From Ovis canadensis (taxonomy: Eukaryota; Chordata; Mammalia; Artiodactyla; Bovidae): a DNA stretch of 64,000 nt. The position numbers were made by a program, and so were the translations under genes. The stretch spans positions 122,109,501-122,173,500 of the forward strand of contig NC_091727.1 in NCBI RefSeq assembly GCF_042477335.2, given 5' to 3'. The notes below the pieces were generated by a model. The model worked only from the letters and a program-made list of their open reading frames with translations, did not search any database and was not told where the DNA came from. Positions 1-11,161 of this stretch are shown piece after piece (position 1 is the first letter of the stretch; each line of letters begins with the position of its first letter).

Positions 1-1566
1 GTGCATACTTCCAAGTCACTTCCCTGAAGGATGAGCTACCTTCCAGAGAAGTTTTTCAGAATGTTCATACTTGCAGTAAACTTTCTTTCTTGTAATGAGT
101 TGAGATCAATCTTAGGCCTCCTACTAGCTTTTCTCCTCTCTTTCTCTCTCATTTAGTATTTATTGGACTGGCCTTCCTCTTCACAACAGCACATGGTAGG
201 AACCTAAGAGAGAGCTATTGTGAGCTTCTATTTATTTTCTGCTTACAGATAATTTGGAATTTGGATGTTTTCCAAATTTGGGGTTGATATTGTGTAGTTT
301 GTTTTTGTTGTTCTTCATTGCTTGGGGGAGGGGTGGCGATGGATGTGTTAGATTTGGATTTCAGCTATGTTTTGATCACCCATATATTTTTAAGGGAGAA
401 ACTGACAAAATAAAACAGGCACCAGAAAACAAAGCATGTCTTCTAAAGTACATTCATTCCAGTGACCTTTTCTTACATAATTTGGAGCCACAGTGTGGTA
501 AAATGCTCATAGAGAAGGTAAAATGCTTATATTTTGAAATTAATGCATCATGAAAACTCGGTAACCATAAGAAAGTGCATTTTCCTGAGAATATTGTTTA
601 TAAAATGCCTATTGAGATAACCTATTACCGCTGTGTATTTAGAACAGGATAATTAATTTTTAAGTTCCATGAAAGATTACTTTCTAGATGCAGTAATCTT
701 CTTTTAGAATTTGAGAACTAGATCCATTTCCAGTATTAGACCTTCCAGTCTAATTCCATTATACTCTCCAGGGAACAGGGAGTCTATTTCATTCCCTTGT
801 GAGATGAATATATCTGCAATGATATTCAAACTGGGTTCTCCAACTTCCTAGCAAAGATACTTAGCAGTTTAGTATAAGTGGTTTTGATTGTTCTTTATAA
901 ATATTACATACAAACAAAAGTTAGTGTTAAAATGACTAGGGCAAAGACATAGCAGAAAGTCAAAAGAAAAATAAAATCTCTCTAAAATCCTACATCAAAA
1001 CTTTCAAATGCTTGAATTTTTATTGTGATAATGTGACCTTGCACCTATATAATTAGTTGTTAATTTTTTATTCCTGTTTCCTTGTAAAAAATATGAATTA
1101 TAGTCTCTAGGAAGAAGAAGAATAGCTGTTATTGAGTGCTTATTATGAGGTAAGCACTTAGTTTGCCAACTTTTAAGATTACTTAAAATTTGTTTTAGGA
1201 TGATAAGCTTCTTTCATCTTCCTTTTATACAAGATGATACTAGGTATGTGTTATACCCAGAACATAGGGGTCAGTGTGTGTTTCACTGTCAGATTCTGTA
1301 CATTGGAAGGCAAATGTCATTGTTTAGAAATGACACTAAGCAATAGAGTATCTATATATGATTTTAATATAAAACACTTGTTTTGCTTTTTGAATACTGA
1401 TTTGCTACTGATTTATTTAAATATGATATGTCCAATTTTTCTGTCACACAATTTCCTTAATTTTCCAAATGATATGAATAGGATAGTTAACTTTCTGTTT
1501 ACTATAATACCTGACAGAAATTTATGACATGACCTGAGATGGAAAAACTAATAAAATGGTACTTAC
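1..1566 (-). other. HTR2C: HTR2C intron 4, 5' part
   Basis: Starts with the GTAAGT donor at 1566-1561 and runs out of the window. AT-rich unique sequence; the only recognisable repeat is a weak MIR remnant near 1108-1215. The open frames at 254-553 and 1234-1527 look like chance: no motifs and AT-driven composition. The editing-site exon of HTR2C lies beyond coordinate 1 and is not seen. Confidence 0.9.
1108..1215 (-). repeat. MIR remnant
   Basis: Contains a diverged TTATTGAGTGCTTATTATG block followed by a GTAAGCACTTAG-like segment, as in the 3' half of MIR read in reverse. Short and degraded. Confidence 0.5.
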
Positions 1567-1880
1567 CATAAAGGATTGCAAGCAGAGACAGTGGCATGAC
1601 AAGTAGTCCCACTAGCATATCAGCAATGGCTAGGGACATTAAGAAGTAATTGGTGGCATTGTGCAGTTTCTTTTCCAAGCTTACTGCCATGATAACGAGG
1701 ATGTTGCCACCTATTGTCAAGATTATTATTATGACAATTGAAAGTGCTGGCCAGTTTTGTACCCCGTCTGGGAATTTGAAGCGTCCACCATCGGAGGTAT
1801 TGAAAATGTCAGTTACTATGGCTGCTACTGGGCTCACAGATATATCACATTGCCAAACCAATAGGCCAATCAGGTGCACA
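1567..1880 (-). CDS. HTR2C: HTR2C second coding exon (5-HT2C receptor residues 12-116)
   Basis: Internal exon of the serotonin 5-HT2C receptor, a plasma-membrane Gq-coupled GPCR. Read on the minus strand it begins after an acceptor with a T-rich tract and CAG (1881-1883) and ends before a consensus GTAAGT donor (1566-1561). Its 314 bp are one base of codon 12, 104 whole codons (13-116) and one base of codon 117. Visible are the end of the N-terminal leader ([11 protein letters not shown]), an N-glycosylation sequon Asn39-Thr-Ser, TM1 with the GGNILV motif (Asn71, position 1.50), intracellular loop 1 (EKKLHNATN) and TM2 with LAIAD (Asp99, position 2.50, the sodium/activation aspartate). It has no frameshift or stop. 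Compared with my recollection of the human protein it differs by two Met-to-Leu changes, in TM1 and just after it. The open frame runs into the intron beyond 1567, but the donor and family alignment place the end there. Identification is firm. Confidence 0.97.
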
Positions 1881-2032
1881 CTGAAAATTAAGAAAAAAAA
1901 AAATCAGGTACATATTATATTACTTGTACCTAATAAATTACTTATATAAAACAACTCTTTTTCCTTTAACAATCATTATTATCACATCACTGTTTTTACT
2001 CTTAATTAAATTTCAGTATTTCTTATTCCTAT

Positions 2033-2088
2033 CCTTTTATTGAGTGTTTAATATGAGTTAGGCTCTTAGCTTACCGAAATATATATAC

Positions 2089-2126
<38 letters not shown>

Positions 2127-2305
2127 TTAAGGAATCTCATTTGATCTTATACAACATCCTCATGAGGTCAGTACTGACTATTATGTATATGGAGAGACTG
2201 GGGTTCAGAGAAGTTAAGTAACTGTCTCAAGGAAGTACAGCCAGTAAATAGCAGGGGCAGGGTCTGTACTCAGGTCTCACTGATACAAAGCCTGTGTTTT
2301 ACTTT
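2033..2305 (-). repeat. MIR split by an AT microsatellite
   Basis: The left part (TTTATTGAGTGTTTAATATG) and the right part (CTCATGAGGTCAGTACTGACTATTATG, then GGGGTTCAGAGAAGTTAAGT) are consecutive pieces of one reverse-strand MIR. They are separated by the AT repeat at about 2085-2128. Confidence 0.8.
2085..2128. repeat. (AT)n microsatellite with AC interruptions
   Basis: About 44 bp of alternating AT with two TAC interruptions. It lies inside a MIR copy and is likely length-polymorphic. Confidence 0.9.
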
Positions 2306-3759
2306 TACTCTATATAATCAATCTGAAACCACAGTATTATTTGACTTGCTGAGTGACTTTATGCTGGCTTGTGGTATCTTTAATAGTTGTCCTATACATT
2401 TTCCTTCTATCTGACACTCTCCCCATTTCTGTCCTGTGTTTTCTGGGTCCTGTTCTAGGCTAGAAGATGATTTGTGGTGATAATTCCTATGGGTTTGATG
2501 CTTTCCTATGCTGGAAATGAAATTTCTTAAAGTCATTTAAAATGTACACTTCTCATGATGGTACTTATGTAGACTTTTACTAATAAGGATTTCAGGCCAA
2601 ATGGCAGACTAACGCAAGAGACACAGATGTGGTTTTGTTTTGTACATTCCAAATTAATTTCCCCTGATGGTGACATAAGATTTATTCAGTTTACATACAT
2701 CAGTGTAAGTCCCAAAAGTGTCTAATAAAACTACCATTAATTTTCCTTAACAAAACAGACAAGCATATTCAATATTTCCTGCTTTAAAGCAAGAATTATT
2801 ATCTGCTAATGACTCTTATGTGTATTCTGTGTTCAGTAATAGTTATTTAATGAATATTAAGCAACAAGTACACTATATGTACTAGCTGTTAAACCCTGAT
2901 ATTTATAGAGAAGAAAATTTCCTCTATTGGTACAACATGTGCTAAAAATTTTTCTTTGCAAGAAAATTGCATGGGGTGATGGAACATATAACGTTACAAA
3001 ATCCAGACTCTATGAGTTCTCCATGTAAATGTTTTTACTTCATTATCTCGTTCACTTGTTCTTTGAACTAAAACTATTATTTCTATACAGGGAAAATACA
3101 TGTGTGGTTTGACTATTGCTTATTAACAATCACCAGAGAAATTTGAAGTAGTTAACACTAGATGATTATGATGATCATAATTGTATCTATAATATATACA
3201 CACACACTACACTTTCTGAACCATCAAAACTGAACACTGAACCTGAAAACTTATTGGCATGATTTAACCTTAAATAAAATATTATAATAATTTTCTACCA
3301 TATTTAAAAATTATTTCCCTTAATATCTTATGAATATACTTTCCATAGTTTAAGATAATAAAGAAATGATGAACATATTTTGACTTTCTCATTCTACAGG
3401 AGATGAAAACTAGTACTTCAGACATTTAGCTTAAAACTACTTCCTCATTATTCAAAGCTATATGATATCCTAAGCATCATGTTTGGGGAAGAGATATACA
3501 TAGTAATTTTTTCAAATAATGAGAGATACTCATTCAATTTTTTCAAATGATGGATGTATTTTTTCCTGGGACATAAAAATAAGCTAAAATAATATGTGAT
3601 TCAGAAAATCTATAGCATAATTAGTCTGTGATTAAGGTATATAGAAATTATTGAAATAAAGACCCAAATAAATAGAAGCAAGGTATTTGCTTTCAGCTTT
3701 GATTATTCTGTCACAGTATTTGCTGCATTTGGCATGTGACCAATGTCCTGGCTATATTA

Positions 3760-3925
3760 TCTTAATGATTTTTTTGACCAGTCACTTAACCTTTCAGAAC
3801 ATCTATTTCCTCATCTCTAAAACAAGGATGATCTTTATGACATTATTTTGGTGAAAATTAAATGATAATGTAAAGTCTCAAAATAATACCTTTGCCTTAA
3901 TAGGCCCTCAGTAAATGTTGGAGCA
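3760..3925 (+). repeat. MIR
   Basis: Contains CACTTAACCTTTCAGAACAT, then TTTCCTCATCTCTAAAAC and a tail with CCTCAGTAAATGTTGG, which is the order of the forward MIR consensus. Confidence 0.75.
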
Positions 3926-5086
3926 AACATTCTTTCTACCTTCAAAGTTAAAAACAAAGTATTTTGTGGTAGCTATACCCTAACTCAGTGTACTTCAAAA
4001 TTTGTCAAAAATTTAAGTCCTAGTTTTATTTTAAGAAGATATTTATGCAGAACTGGGTTCAGATAGTCATTTTAAATCCAAAGTCTTTTCTGGCCTAACT
4101 GATGAAAAACATGTTCTCCTGAAATTTAAAAAAAAAATCTAGTTTCTATTAGTTGATGACCATTTCAGGTAGTCCCATAAGACTTTCTGCTCAAAATAAT
4201 ATGCTACATTCTCAACTGGCAGTTACAGAAACACAAATATATTTATTCTTATGCCTATAGAATATGGTCCTAACAGGATATGCAGTGCAACTTCAAATTT
4301 TCTAAGTAAATTGTGAAAACATCTAAGTACTTCCATATTTCTGTAGCAATGGTAAAATAATGCAAAATAAAATTGTATATAACAAAAGTATATGAAAACT
4401 ACATTCAATTATGAATTTTAAAATTTGAGTATCTTAGAACTTTGGGATAGAAAAATATTCAAAACATTTGGCCTACCTGTATTGGTCAAATATATTTTTA
4501 TTTTTTATTAAACAGTCCATGAGACAAATATTAAATTATTGAGGAAGTTTATAGAATCTAAATATATCTCCTGTGAATTATTAAATAAATTAATATTATT
4601 GGGAATAATCCTGACAAGTTTTTACCTAGTTTCAATTCAATTTAATAAATTCACTTTGAGCATTACTTATGAGCAAATTTTTATGATTTTTACTGCAGTA
4701 AATCCTATTTTCTATAGTATTGCAATCAAGAATTAGCTGTATTCTAATTAAACCTAATTTCAAACATTTACATGCTTAATGAAAAAATACAGTCCTTTTA
4801 CAAAAGAGGAGTGATTTGGGCCTTGTTTCTAAAGCTCACATTAATTGCTATTAAGCCCACAGAATTCTCATAAAGTATGTACACAAAAATCACAGTGTCT
4901 GTCCAAATAATTCAAATAATTTATTCATTGCTACTAAATATTTAATGAAAATATAATCTCACATTCTTAGTAGATAATGATAATTTGATTTAAAGGTCTG
5001 AGTACATTTTAAATCTACTGAGTTTTTGCGTGGCATATGACGATGGGCATTAATAGCAGAGATGAATGGGCCCTTATTTCTCTTGC

Positions 5087-5285
5087 ATGGTGCTCAGTAG
5101 TGTCTGACTCTTTTTGACCTCCTGGTTCGTAGTCTGCCATGCTTCTCTCTCCTTGAGATTTCCCAGGCAAATATAGTGGAGTGGGTTGCCATTTCCTTTT
5201 CCAGGGAACTTCCCCACCCAGGAATTGAACCTGCATCTCTGGCGTCTCCTGCATTGGCAGGCAGATTCTTTACCATTGAGACACA
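5087..5285 (-). mobile_element. Bov-tA SINE (tRNA-derived)
   Basis: Reverse-strand Bov-tA. It shows the body block GGAGTGGGTTGCCATTTCC and the tRNA-derived head read in reverse (GGCAGGCAGATTCTTTACCA). It forms an inverted pair with the plus-strand SINE starting 54 bp away at 5339. The open frames here translate SINE sequence and are not genes. Confidence 0.9.
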
Positions 5286-5338
5286 AATTCTTTAATTTCA
5301 TACCAGAATAATAATTTGGTGCCTTTTAAGGTATCCCT

Positions 5339-5549
5339 AGGGCTTCCCTGGTAGTGCAGCTGGTAAAGAATCTGCCTCCAATGCAGCAGACCCTGGTTGG
5401 ATACCTGGGTTGGGAAGATCCCCTGGAAGAGGACATGGCAACCCACTCCAGTATTCTTGCCTGTAAAATCCCCATGGACAGAGGACCCTGATGGGCTACA
5501 GTCCATGGAATCACAGAGTCGGACACAACTGAGCGACTAAGCACACAAT
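5339..5549 (+). mobile_element. Bov-tA SINE (tRNA-derived)
   Basis: Forward copy beginning GGGCTTCCCTGG and ending TCGGACACAACTGAGCGACT. Close to full length, moderately diverged. Confidence 0.93.
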
Positions 5550-6591
5550 ATATCTCTGTATTTTGGTATGTGGAACAGTGGCTATATACTAAGTTGACAC
5601 AGCCACATGGAGTGGGAACATTGGTCCTTTCATTTCCCCACACCTGGCTCTTCTTTCCTCTTCTTTATTACTGTCCTTCACTTTCCTTCTCCTGTCTGCT
5701 CTAGTTTACTTGGAATCACAAATCTTTGAGACTGTCGTCACTGCAGTGTTCAGTGGCATCCATGATGGACTATAATGCACATATTGTAGAGAATCCAACA
5801 TTGATGTACTTTGTTTTTACCTTGCTCTATAAACTTTTTCCTTAGTGAGCACTTTTGGAGAAATCATAGAGGAGATGGTGTAGGGGTAAGGCAATTCAAG
5901 GCCTCTCAGTTGAACTGATCAGAGTTTACAGAGCCCTGAATCTTTTTTGCCATGACCCCATTCCTCAAAGTGTAGATTTAGAAGAAAACAATCCAACTTT
6001 TTACTAAGTTAAAAAGAAGATATACCTGGATTAGATCACATTTAGTATGCTCAGTACTTGAATTCAATTTCTTCCTTATCTCTTTTATGTTATTCTATTG
6101 ATTTTAACTTTTGGTTCATTGTCTCAAGGTTTCTGAGAACGGTATTACTTTTCTCTGTCCAGCTACATTCTTCAAATGCTACTCCCTGACTTCTGACCCA
6201 TTCTTTTGAAACCTCAACTTTCTTCATAAAACCAGAGACTTATAAAAATGCTTTATTCTCTTGGCTGTTTAGTTTATCTAGGAAGGAAAGAACCTTTTCT
6301 CATTTCTACATTTTAGCCATAGAGAAAGCAACCACAGCAACCACAGCATCAGGATTAATTTTACTTGTTTGAACATATGAGTGGTTGTGTTTAATTGGAG
6401 TTCAAATTATTGTTTTTCCCCATTTACTGCTTTTGAATAGAAAACACCAATGTTAGTCTATTGGTATGCAAGTCATTTATGCATGTTGAGGGAAATATAG
6501 CTGAATAATCATATAAAAACCTGTTTAACATTTTTGAGCAAACCACTCCGAAAAGTTAGTTTTCAAAAATAATAGGTAATAACATCCTTAC

Positions 6592-6626
6592 AGGAATGAG
6601 TGCACTGCTTTCCTCACGTTCACCAT
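6592..6626 (-). CDS. HTR2C: HTR2C first coding exon, start codon and residues 1-12
   Basis: Short coding end of the start-codon exon. On the minus strand the ATG is at 6626-6624 with A at -3 and G at +4, a strong initiation context. It encodes MVNVRKAVHSF plus the first two bases (CT) of Leu12, then a GTAAGG donor at 6591-6586. The phase joins exactly to the exon at 1880 (CT + T = Leu, then Val-His-Leu-Ile). The family N-terminus as I know it from human is MVNLRNAVHSFL, so Val4 and Lys6 are differences here. These residues start the cleavable signal peptide reported for this receptor. The 35-nt coding part is too small to stand out as an open frame and was found from the expected N-terminus and splice phase. 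Confidence 0.93.
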
Positions 6627-6705
6627 GATTGCTTCAGTCTTAAGCAACCAAGTTTAAAATTGAGATGAGGAAATTTAACAGACTGGATTCATTATGCCAT
6701 CCTTT
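6627..6705 (-). other. HTR2C: HTR2C 5' UTR part of the start-codon exon, with two short uORFs
   Basis: The 79 nt before the HTR2C ATG lie in the same exon. The inferred acceptor is a long pyrimidine tract (about 6732-6709) ending in CCCCAG (CAG at 6708-6706), which makes the exon 6592-6705, 114 bp. Two upstream ATGs are present: ATG-GCA-TAA (6700-6692) and a five-codon ORF (6692-6675, ending TAA). Both close before the main start. The acceptor is inferred from sequence quality; the downstream end is certain. Confidence 0.8.
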
Positions 6706-8783
6706 CTGGGGAGAGAAAAAAAGAAAAAGAGAATTACTAAAAGTTGAAATAACTTGCATAACATTTAACTAAAGAAAAGAAAATATACTTATAAAGTGAT
6801 AAAAAACAATCAATACTAAATTTAGCAAACAAATATTGTCATATAAGTGATAAAAATAGCAAAGAGAATATATTTTTCATTTATCTACCAATATACAACC
6901 ATTATAATTTTTCCAAAATTTCTTATATACACTTTCTTTATATGGAACTTCTACTAAATCTTACCTTGTTGGAGTACAAATTAGTGTTTTGAAAAATAAA
7001 TTAAGAATATTATCTTTTTAATTTGCAAACCATTGGGAGAAAGTTTGTGATCTAATAATTAAGTAGCATGTATAAGGTAAAAAGGTTTCGTCTTATAGAA
7101 ACATGAAAAACTAAAACACATTTTAAGCCTCTTTATAAAATGAACCTATTTTATACAATGTTTCTAACATTTTTTCTTCAGTGAAGCAATCTGTGTTTTC
7201 ATAGAAAGCTTTTTTTATACATTTGTGTTAACCAACAATATTATCCAAGGGTGGCAACAGGTTTATACAAAAAAAAATGAATTGATTAAATTAACTATAG
7301 TAAATATAGCAACCACTCTATGTACCAATTAGTTGGTATCCAACAGATATTATGCTGCAGTCAGGGCACATGGAATAATTTTGAAAATTGCAAACAAAAG
7401 GGCAATTGTACTAGGTGATTGAAACAAAAAGTTTTAGTTTCATTTATTAAGAACTGACAATTCATCTTCAAAGGAATTAGGAAGAAAACATGACAACTCT
7501 GTAAACATCAAAGAATTTCAGAGTGAGTACCTTTGATTTCTGTAGGCTATTTTTGAACGAGCTATTTGTTGCATTGCAAAACTCTATCAAATATTTATAT
7601 AACAGATTATTTACCACTTAGCACTCATTATATTCAGTGTGCTAAAATGTTGGCCAAGAGTAGACTGGACGCAAATTTGCTGAGGATCTCTGCTGTGCTC
7701 CTTGTGGAAATAACATCTTTCTTTACACAGAGTGAAACATGTCACTTTGAATTTTTGCATTGATAATGAAGAAATACTGTTTGAATTCTAATGATTAACA
7801 TAGAGACCTGCTGGTTTTTCTGCCTGGCAATTCTTAATTGGGAATAGAGTGGGCAAAGCTCTCTATTTTTCATCTTGCTTTCTCTATATCTTCTCTTATT
7901 GGATTTTGACTAAACTCTTTCCATACATCCCAAACATGTAACTGTATTCTTTTGGGGGATTGCGAACTATTTTAAGAGTCAAGATTGTGATATTAAGTTT
8001 GTATGTATTGGTTGTCAATGAGAAAAATTTAGTTTGTGTGTGGGGGAGGGGTGGGGGAGAGAGAGAGAGAGTTAAATAGCTCGAGAACATGAAATAATAT
8101 TGAAAGGTCATCTCTTTTGTCTAATTTGTAAATATTTTCAAGGAATATGATAAAAATTTCTCAGTAATCTTTTTTTTAGTATTTTCTAGTTCCTTTTAGA
8201 AATATGGAAATAAAATTTTTACCAGAACAAACTGCCTCCCTATGTTGCCCATCTTACTCAATAACACTGTTATTCTAGTCAGTCAAGCTACAAATTTAAT
8301 TTATTCTCTTCTTATCCCTCAACTCTCACTGTGAGATCTTTCAGGGATATCTACACAAAAATCTGCCCCCAAATCATCCTCTTACAGTATGTGAAATGTT
8401 CTGTGCATAATTCTACAAGGGGAAGGGATACAAAATATCTCAGAGCCTTGGATAAGGTAAATTAATAAGAGAAAAATAAATACCTGTGAGTTCAATTATT
8501 CAAATTTCAATGTTTATGTTTTATAAAATAAAGAAAAGAAATCTTTTATGGAATAACTGACAGAGTGATTGATTTTTATTGAGAATTTATATTATTCTCA
8601 TAGAAACTGTTTGATCATGTAACAACATAATAGTGTTATAAGAATACATATACACATACATGTATATAGGTATGTATGTGTATTTGTGTGTGCATGTATA
8701 TATACATAATTTTGTGTAGAGGAAAAACTTTGATTAATATGAAATTGTCTCAAGCATGATGAGAAAATTACAGATTAAGCCAC

Positions 8784-9178
8784 AGAAAGTAAGCAAGAAA
8801 GAACAACACCAATACAGTATAGTAACACATATATATGGAATTTAGAAAGATGGTAATGATAACCCTGTATGGAAGACAGCAAAAGAGACACAGATGTATA
8901 GAACAAACTTTTGGACTCTGTGGGAGAGAGAGAGGGTGGGATGATTTGGGAGAATGGCATTGAAACATGTATACTATCATGTAAGAAACGAATTGCCAGT
9001 CTAGGTTCGATACAGGATACAGGATGCTTGGGGCTGGTGCACTGGGATGACCCAGAGAGATGATATGGGGAGGGAGGTGGGAGGGGGTTCAGGATTGGGA
9101 ACTCATGTACACCCGTGGTGGATTCATGTCAATGTATGGCAAAACCAATACAATATTGTAAAGTAAAAAAAAAAAAAA
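8784..9178 (+). mobile_element. Ruminant L1 3' end (5'-truncated)
   Basis: Runs from the end of ORF2 (CACCAATACAGTATAGTAAC) through the 3' UTR with its G-rich tract at 9067-9087 and GGCAAAACCAATACAATATT, ending in an A-rich tail up to about 9200. It is inserted antisense to HTR2C. A variant TATG/TACA-rich stretch lies just before it (8640-8710). Confidence 0.88.
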
Positions 9179-9770
9179 AAAAAAGGCAAAAAAAAAAAAG
9201 AAAGAAAGAAATTTAGGATCAGTTAATACCCATTTAGAATGATCTCATTTCTTTCTGAAATATAAATTTCAAACGTTTTCATGCTCTCTCTAAATCTTTG
9301 TAAGATCTTCATTAACAATAAGTTATTACATTTGCTAAGGCAAAATTGGGGACAAATATTAGTTTTCATATAGTTCTTGATAGTACACAAGATATTGCAG
9401 AATAACCTCCATTAATGTTGAATTATAATTAATCAAAACTCATACCCTGAGATTATATTTAATTGATGCCTATGATATCTATGCTCATATGTTAACATAT
9501 GTCATATAAAATATGGCATCATCAAAAATAGTGTGAACAGTTGAAAACAAGTGGCCCCAAATAGGCTCTCTAGTTCACTGTATATTCAGAACTGCTAAAC
9601 TTCAAACTATCAGAATCAGTATCACTCAAAGAAAGCCATTATTAATAGTCATCTTGGAAGTGAAAATCTTTTTTAAAAAAGTAAAAACACTATGGGGAAG
9701 AAAGGCTGGCATGAATTAAAAAGAGAAAAAGCTTTCTTTGACTCTTCCAACATGGCTATAAGTTAGACTT

Positions 9771-11161
9771 CAGTCAGTTCAGTCACTCAGTCATGTTTGA
9801 CTCTTTGCAACACCATGGACTGCAGCATACCAGGCTTCCCTGTCCATCACCAACTCTCGGAGCCTATTCAAACTCATGTCCATCTCGTTGGTGATGCCAT
9901 CCAACCATCTCATCCTCTGTCATCCCCTTCTCCACCTGCCTTCAATCTTTCCTGGCATCAAGGACTTTTCTAGTGAGTCAGTTCTTTGTATCAGGTGGCC
10001 AAAGTATTGGAATTTCAGCTTCAGCATCAACCCGTTCAATGAATATTCAGGACTGATCTCCTTTAGGATAGACTGGTTGGATCTCCTTGCTGTCCAAGGG
10101 ATTCTCAAGAGTCTTCTCCTACACTACAGTTCAAGAGCATCAATTCTTTGGTGCTCAGCTTTCTTTATAGTCCAACTCTCATATCCATACATGACTACTG
10201 GAAAAACCATAGCTTTGACAAAACGGACCTTTGTTGGTAAAGTAATGTCTCTGCTTTTTAATATGCTGTCTAGGTTGATCATAGCTTTTCTTCCAAGGAA
10301 TAAGCATCTTTTAATTTCATGGCTGTAGTCACCATCTGCAGTGATTTTGGAGCCCCCTCCAAAATAGTCTCTGACTGTTTCCATTGTTTCCCCATCTATT
10401 TGCCATGAAGTGATGGGACCAGATGCCATGATCTTAGTTTTCTGAATGTTGAGTTTTAAGCCAGCTTTTTCACTCTCCTCTTTCACTTTCATCAAGAGGC
10501 TCTTCAGTTCTTCTTCACTTTCTGCCGGAAGGGTGGTGTCATCTTTGTATCTGAGGTTATTTATATTTCTCCCAGCAATCTTGATTCCAGCTTGTGCTTC
10601 ATCTAGCCTGGCATTTCGCATGATGTACTCTGCAGCATTTGCCTGCAATGTGGGAGACCTGGGTTCGATCCCTGGGTCGGGAAGATCCCCTGGAGAAGGA
10701 AATGGCAACCCACTCTGGTATTCTTACCTGGAGAATCCCGTGGACGGAGGAGCCTGGAGGGCTACAGTCCACGGGGTCGCAAAGAGTTGGACACGACTGA
10801 GCGACTTCACTTTCACTTTCACTCTGCATATAATTTAAATAAGCAGGGTGACAACATACAACCTTGACCTACTCCTTTCCCAATTTGGAAGCAGTATGTT
10901 GTTCCATGTCAAGTTCTAACTGTTGATTCTTGATCTGTATACAGATTTCTCAGGAGGCAGGTCAGGTGATCTGGTATTCCCATCTCTTTAAGTATTTTCC
11001 ACAGTTTGTTGTGATCCACACAGTCAAAGGCTTTGGTGTATTCAATAAAGCCAGGGCAGATGTTTTTCTGGAATTCTCTTGCATTTTCGATGATCCAGTG
11101 GATGTTGGCAACTTGATCTCTGGTTCCTCTGCCTTTTTCTAAATCCAGCTTGAATATTTGG
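9771..11161 (-). mobile_element. BovB LINE, 3' segment with reverse-transcriptase remnant
   Basis: Minus-strand BovB carrying the middle and C-terminal part of the retrotransposon polyprotein. An open piece at 10124-10708 includes a mutated RT catalytic box (YKDD where active copies have YADD), followed by the EEELKSLLMKVKEESEKAGL block and the conserved VMYGYESWTIKKAE region. The frame is broken and interrupted by a SINE at 10635-10820. Its 3' end is at 9771 (CAGTTCAGTCACTCAG read in plus). It joins at about 11161 to the BovB 5' part in opposite orientation. Confidence 0.92.
10635..10820 (+). mobile_element. Bov-tA SINE inserted into BovB
   Basis: Forward Bov-tA lacking the first part of the tRNA head. 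It is flanked by the 8-bp duplication ACTCTGCA (10627-10634 and 10821-10828), and BovB sequence continues on both sides, so this insertion is younger than the BovB copy. Confidence 0.9.

Larger units (their letters stand above)
1881..6591 (-). other. HTR2C: HTR2C intron 3, complete (4711 bp)
   Basis: Bounded by GTAAGG (6591-6586) and the acceptor CAG (1883-1881). It holds a MIR split by an AT microsatellite (2033-2305), another MIR (3760-3925) and a head-to-head SINE pair (5087-5549). The stretches 2306-3759, 3926-5086 and 5550-6585 hold nothing I can identify. Open frames such as 4539-4736 are AT-rich chance frames. Confidence 0.9.

Noticed and set aside
254..553. 99-codon plus-strand open frame
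   Set aside because: No motif, AT-driven composition, within HTR2C intron 4 on the opposite strand; nothing supports a gene.
1500..1600. HTR2C RNA editing site region
   Set aside because: The edited Ile-Arg-Asn-Pro-Ile codons lie in the next exon, which is outside the window; nothing matching is seen here.
1650..1949. Plus-strand open frame over the HTR2C exon
   Set aside because: It is the antisense shadow of the coding exon at 1567-1880.
5087..5549. tRNA gene
   Set aside because: The tRNA-like heads of Bov-tA SINEs here and elsewhere are degenerate and followed by SINE bodies.
10446..10838. 130-codon plus-strand open frame
   Set aside because: Antisense BovB joined to a Bov-tA SINE; no coding meaning.
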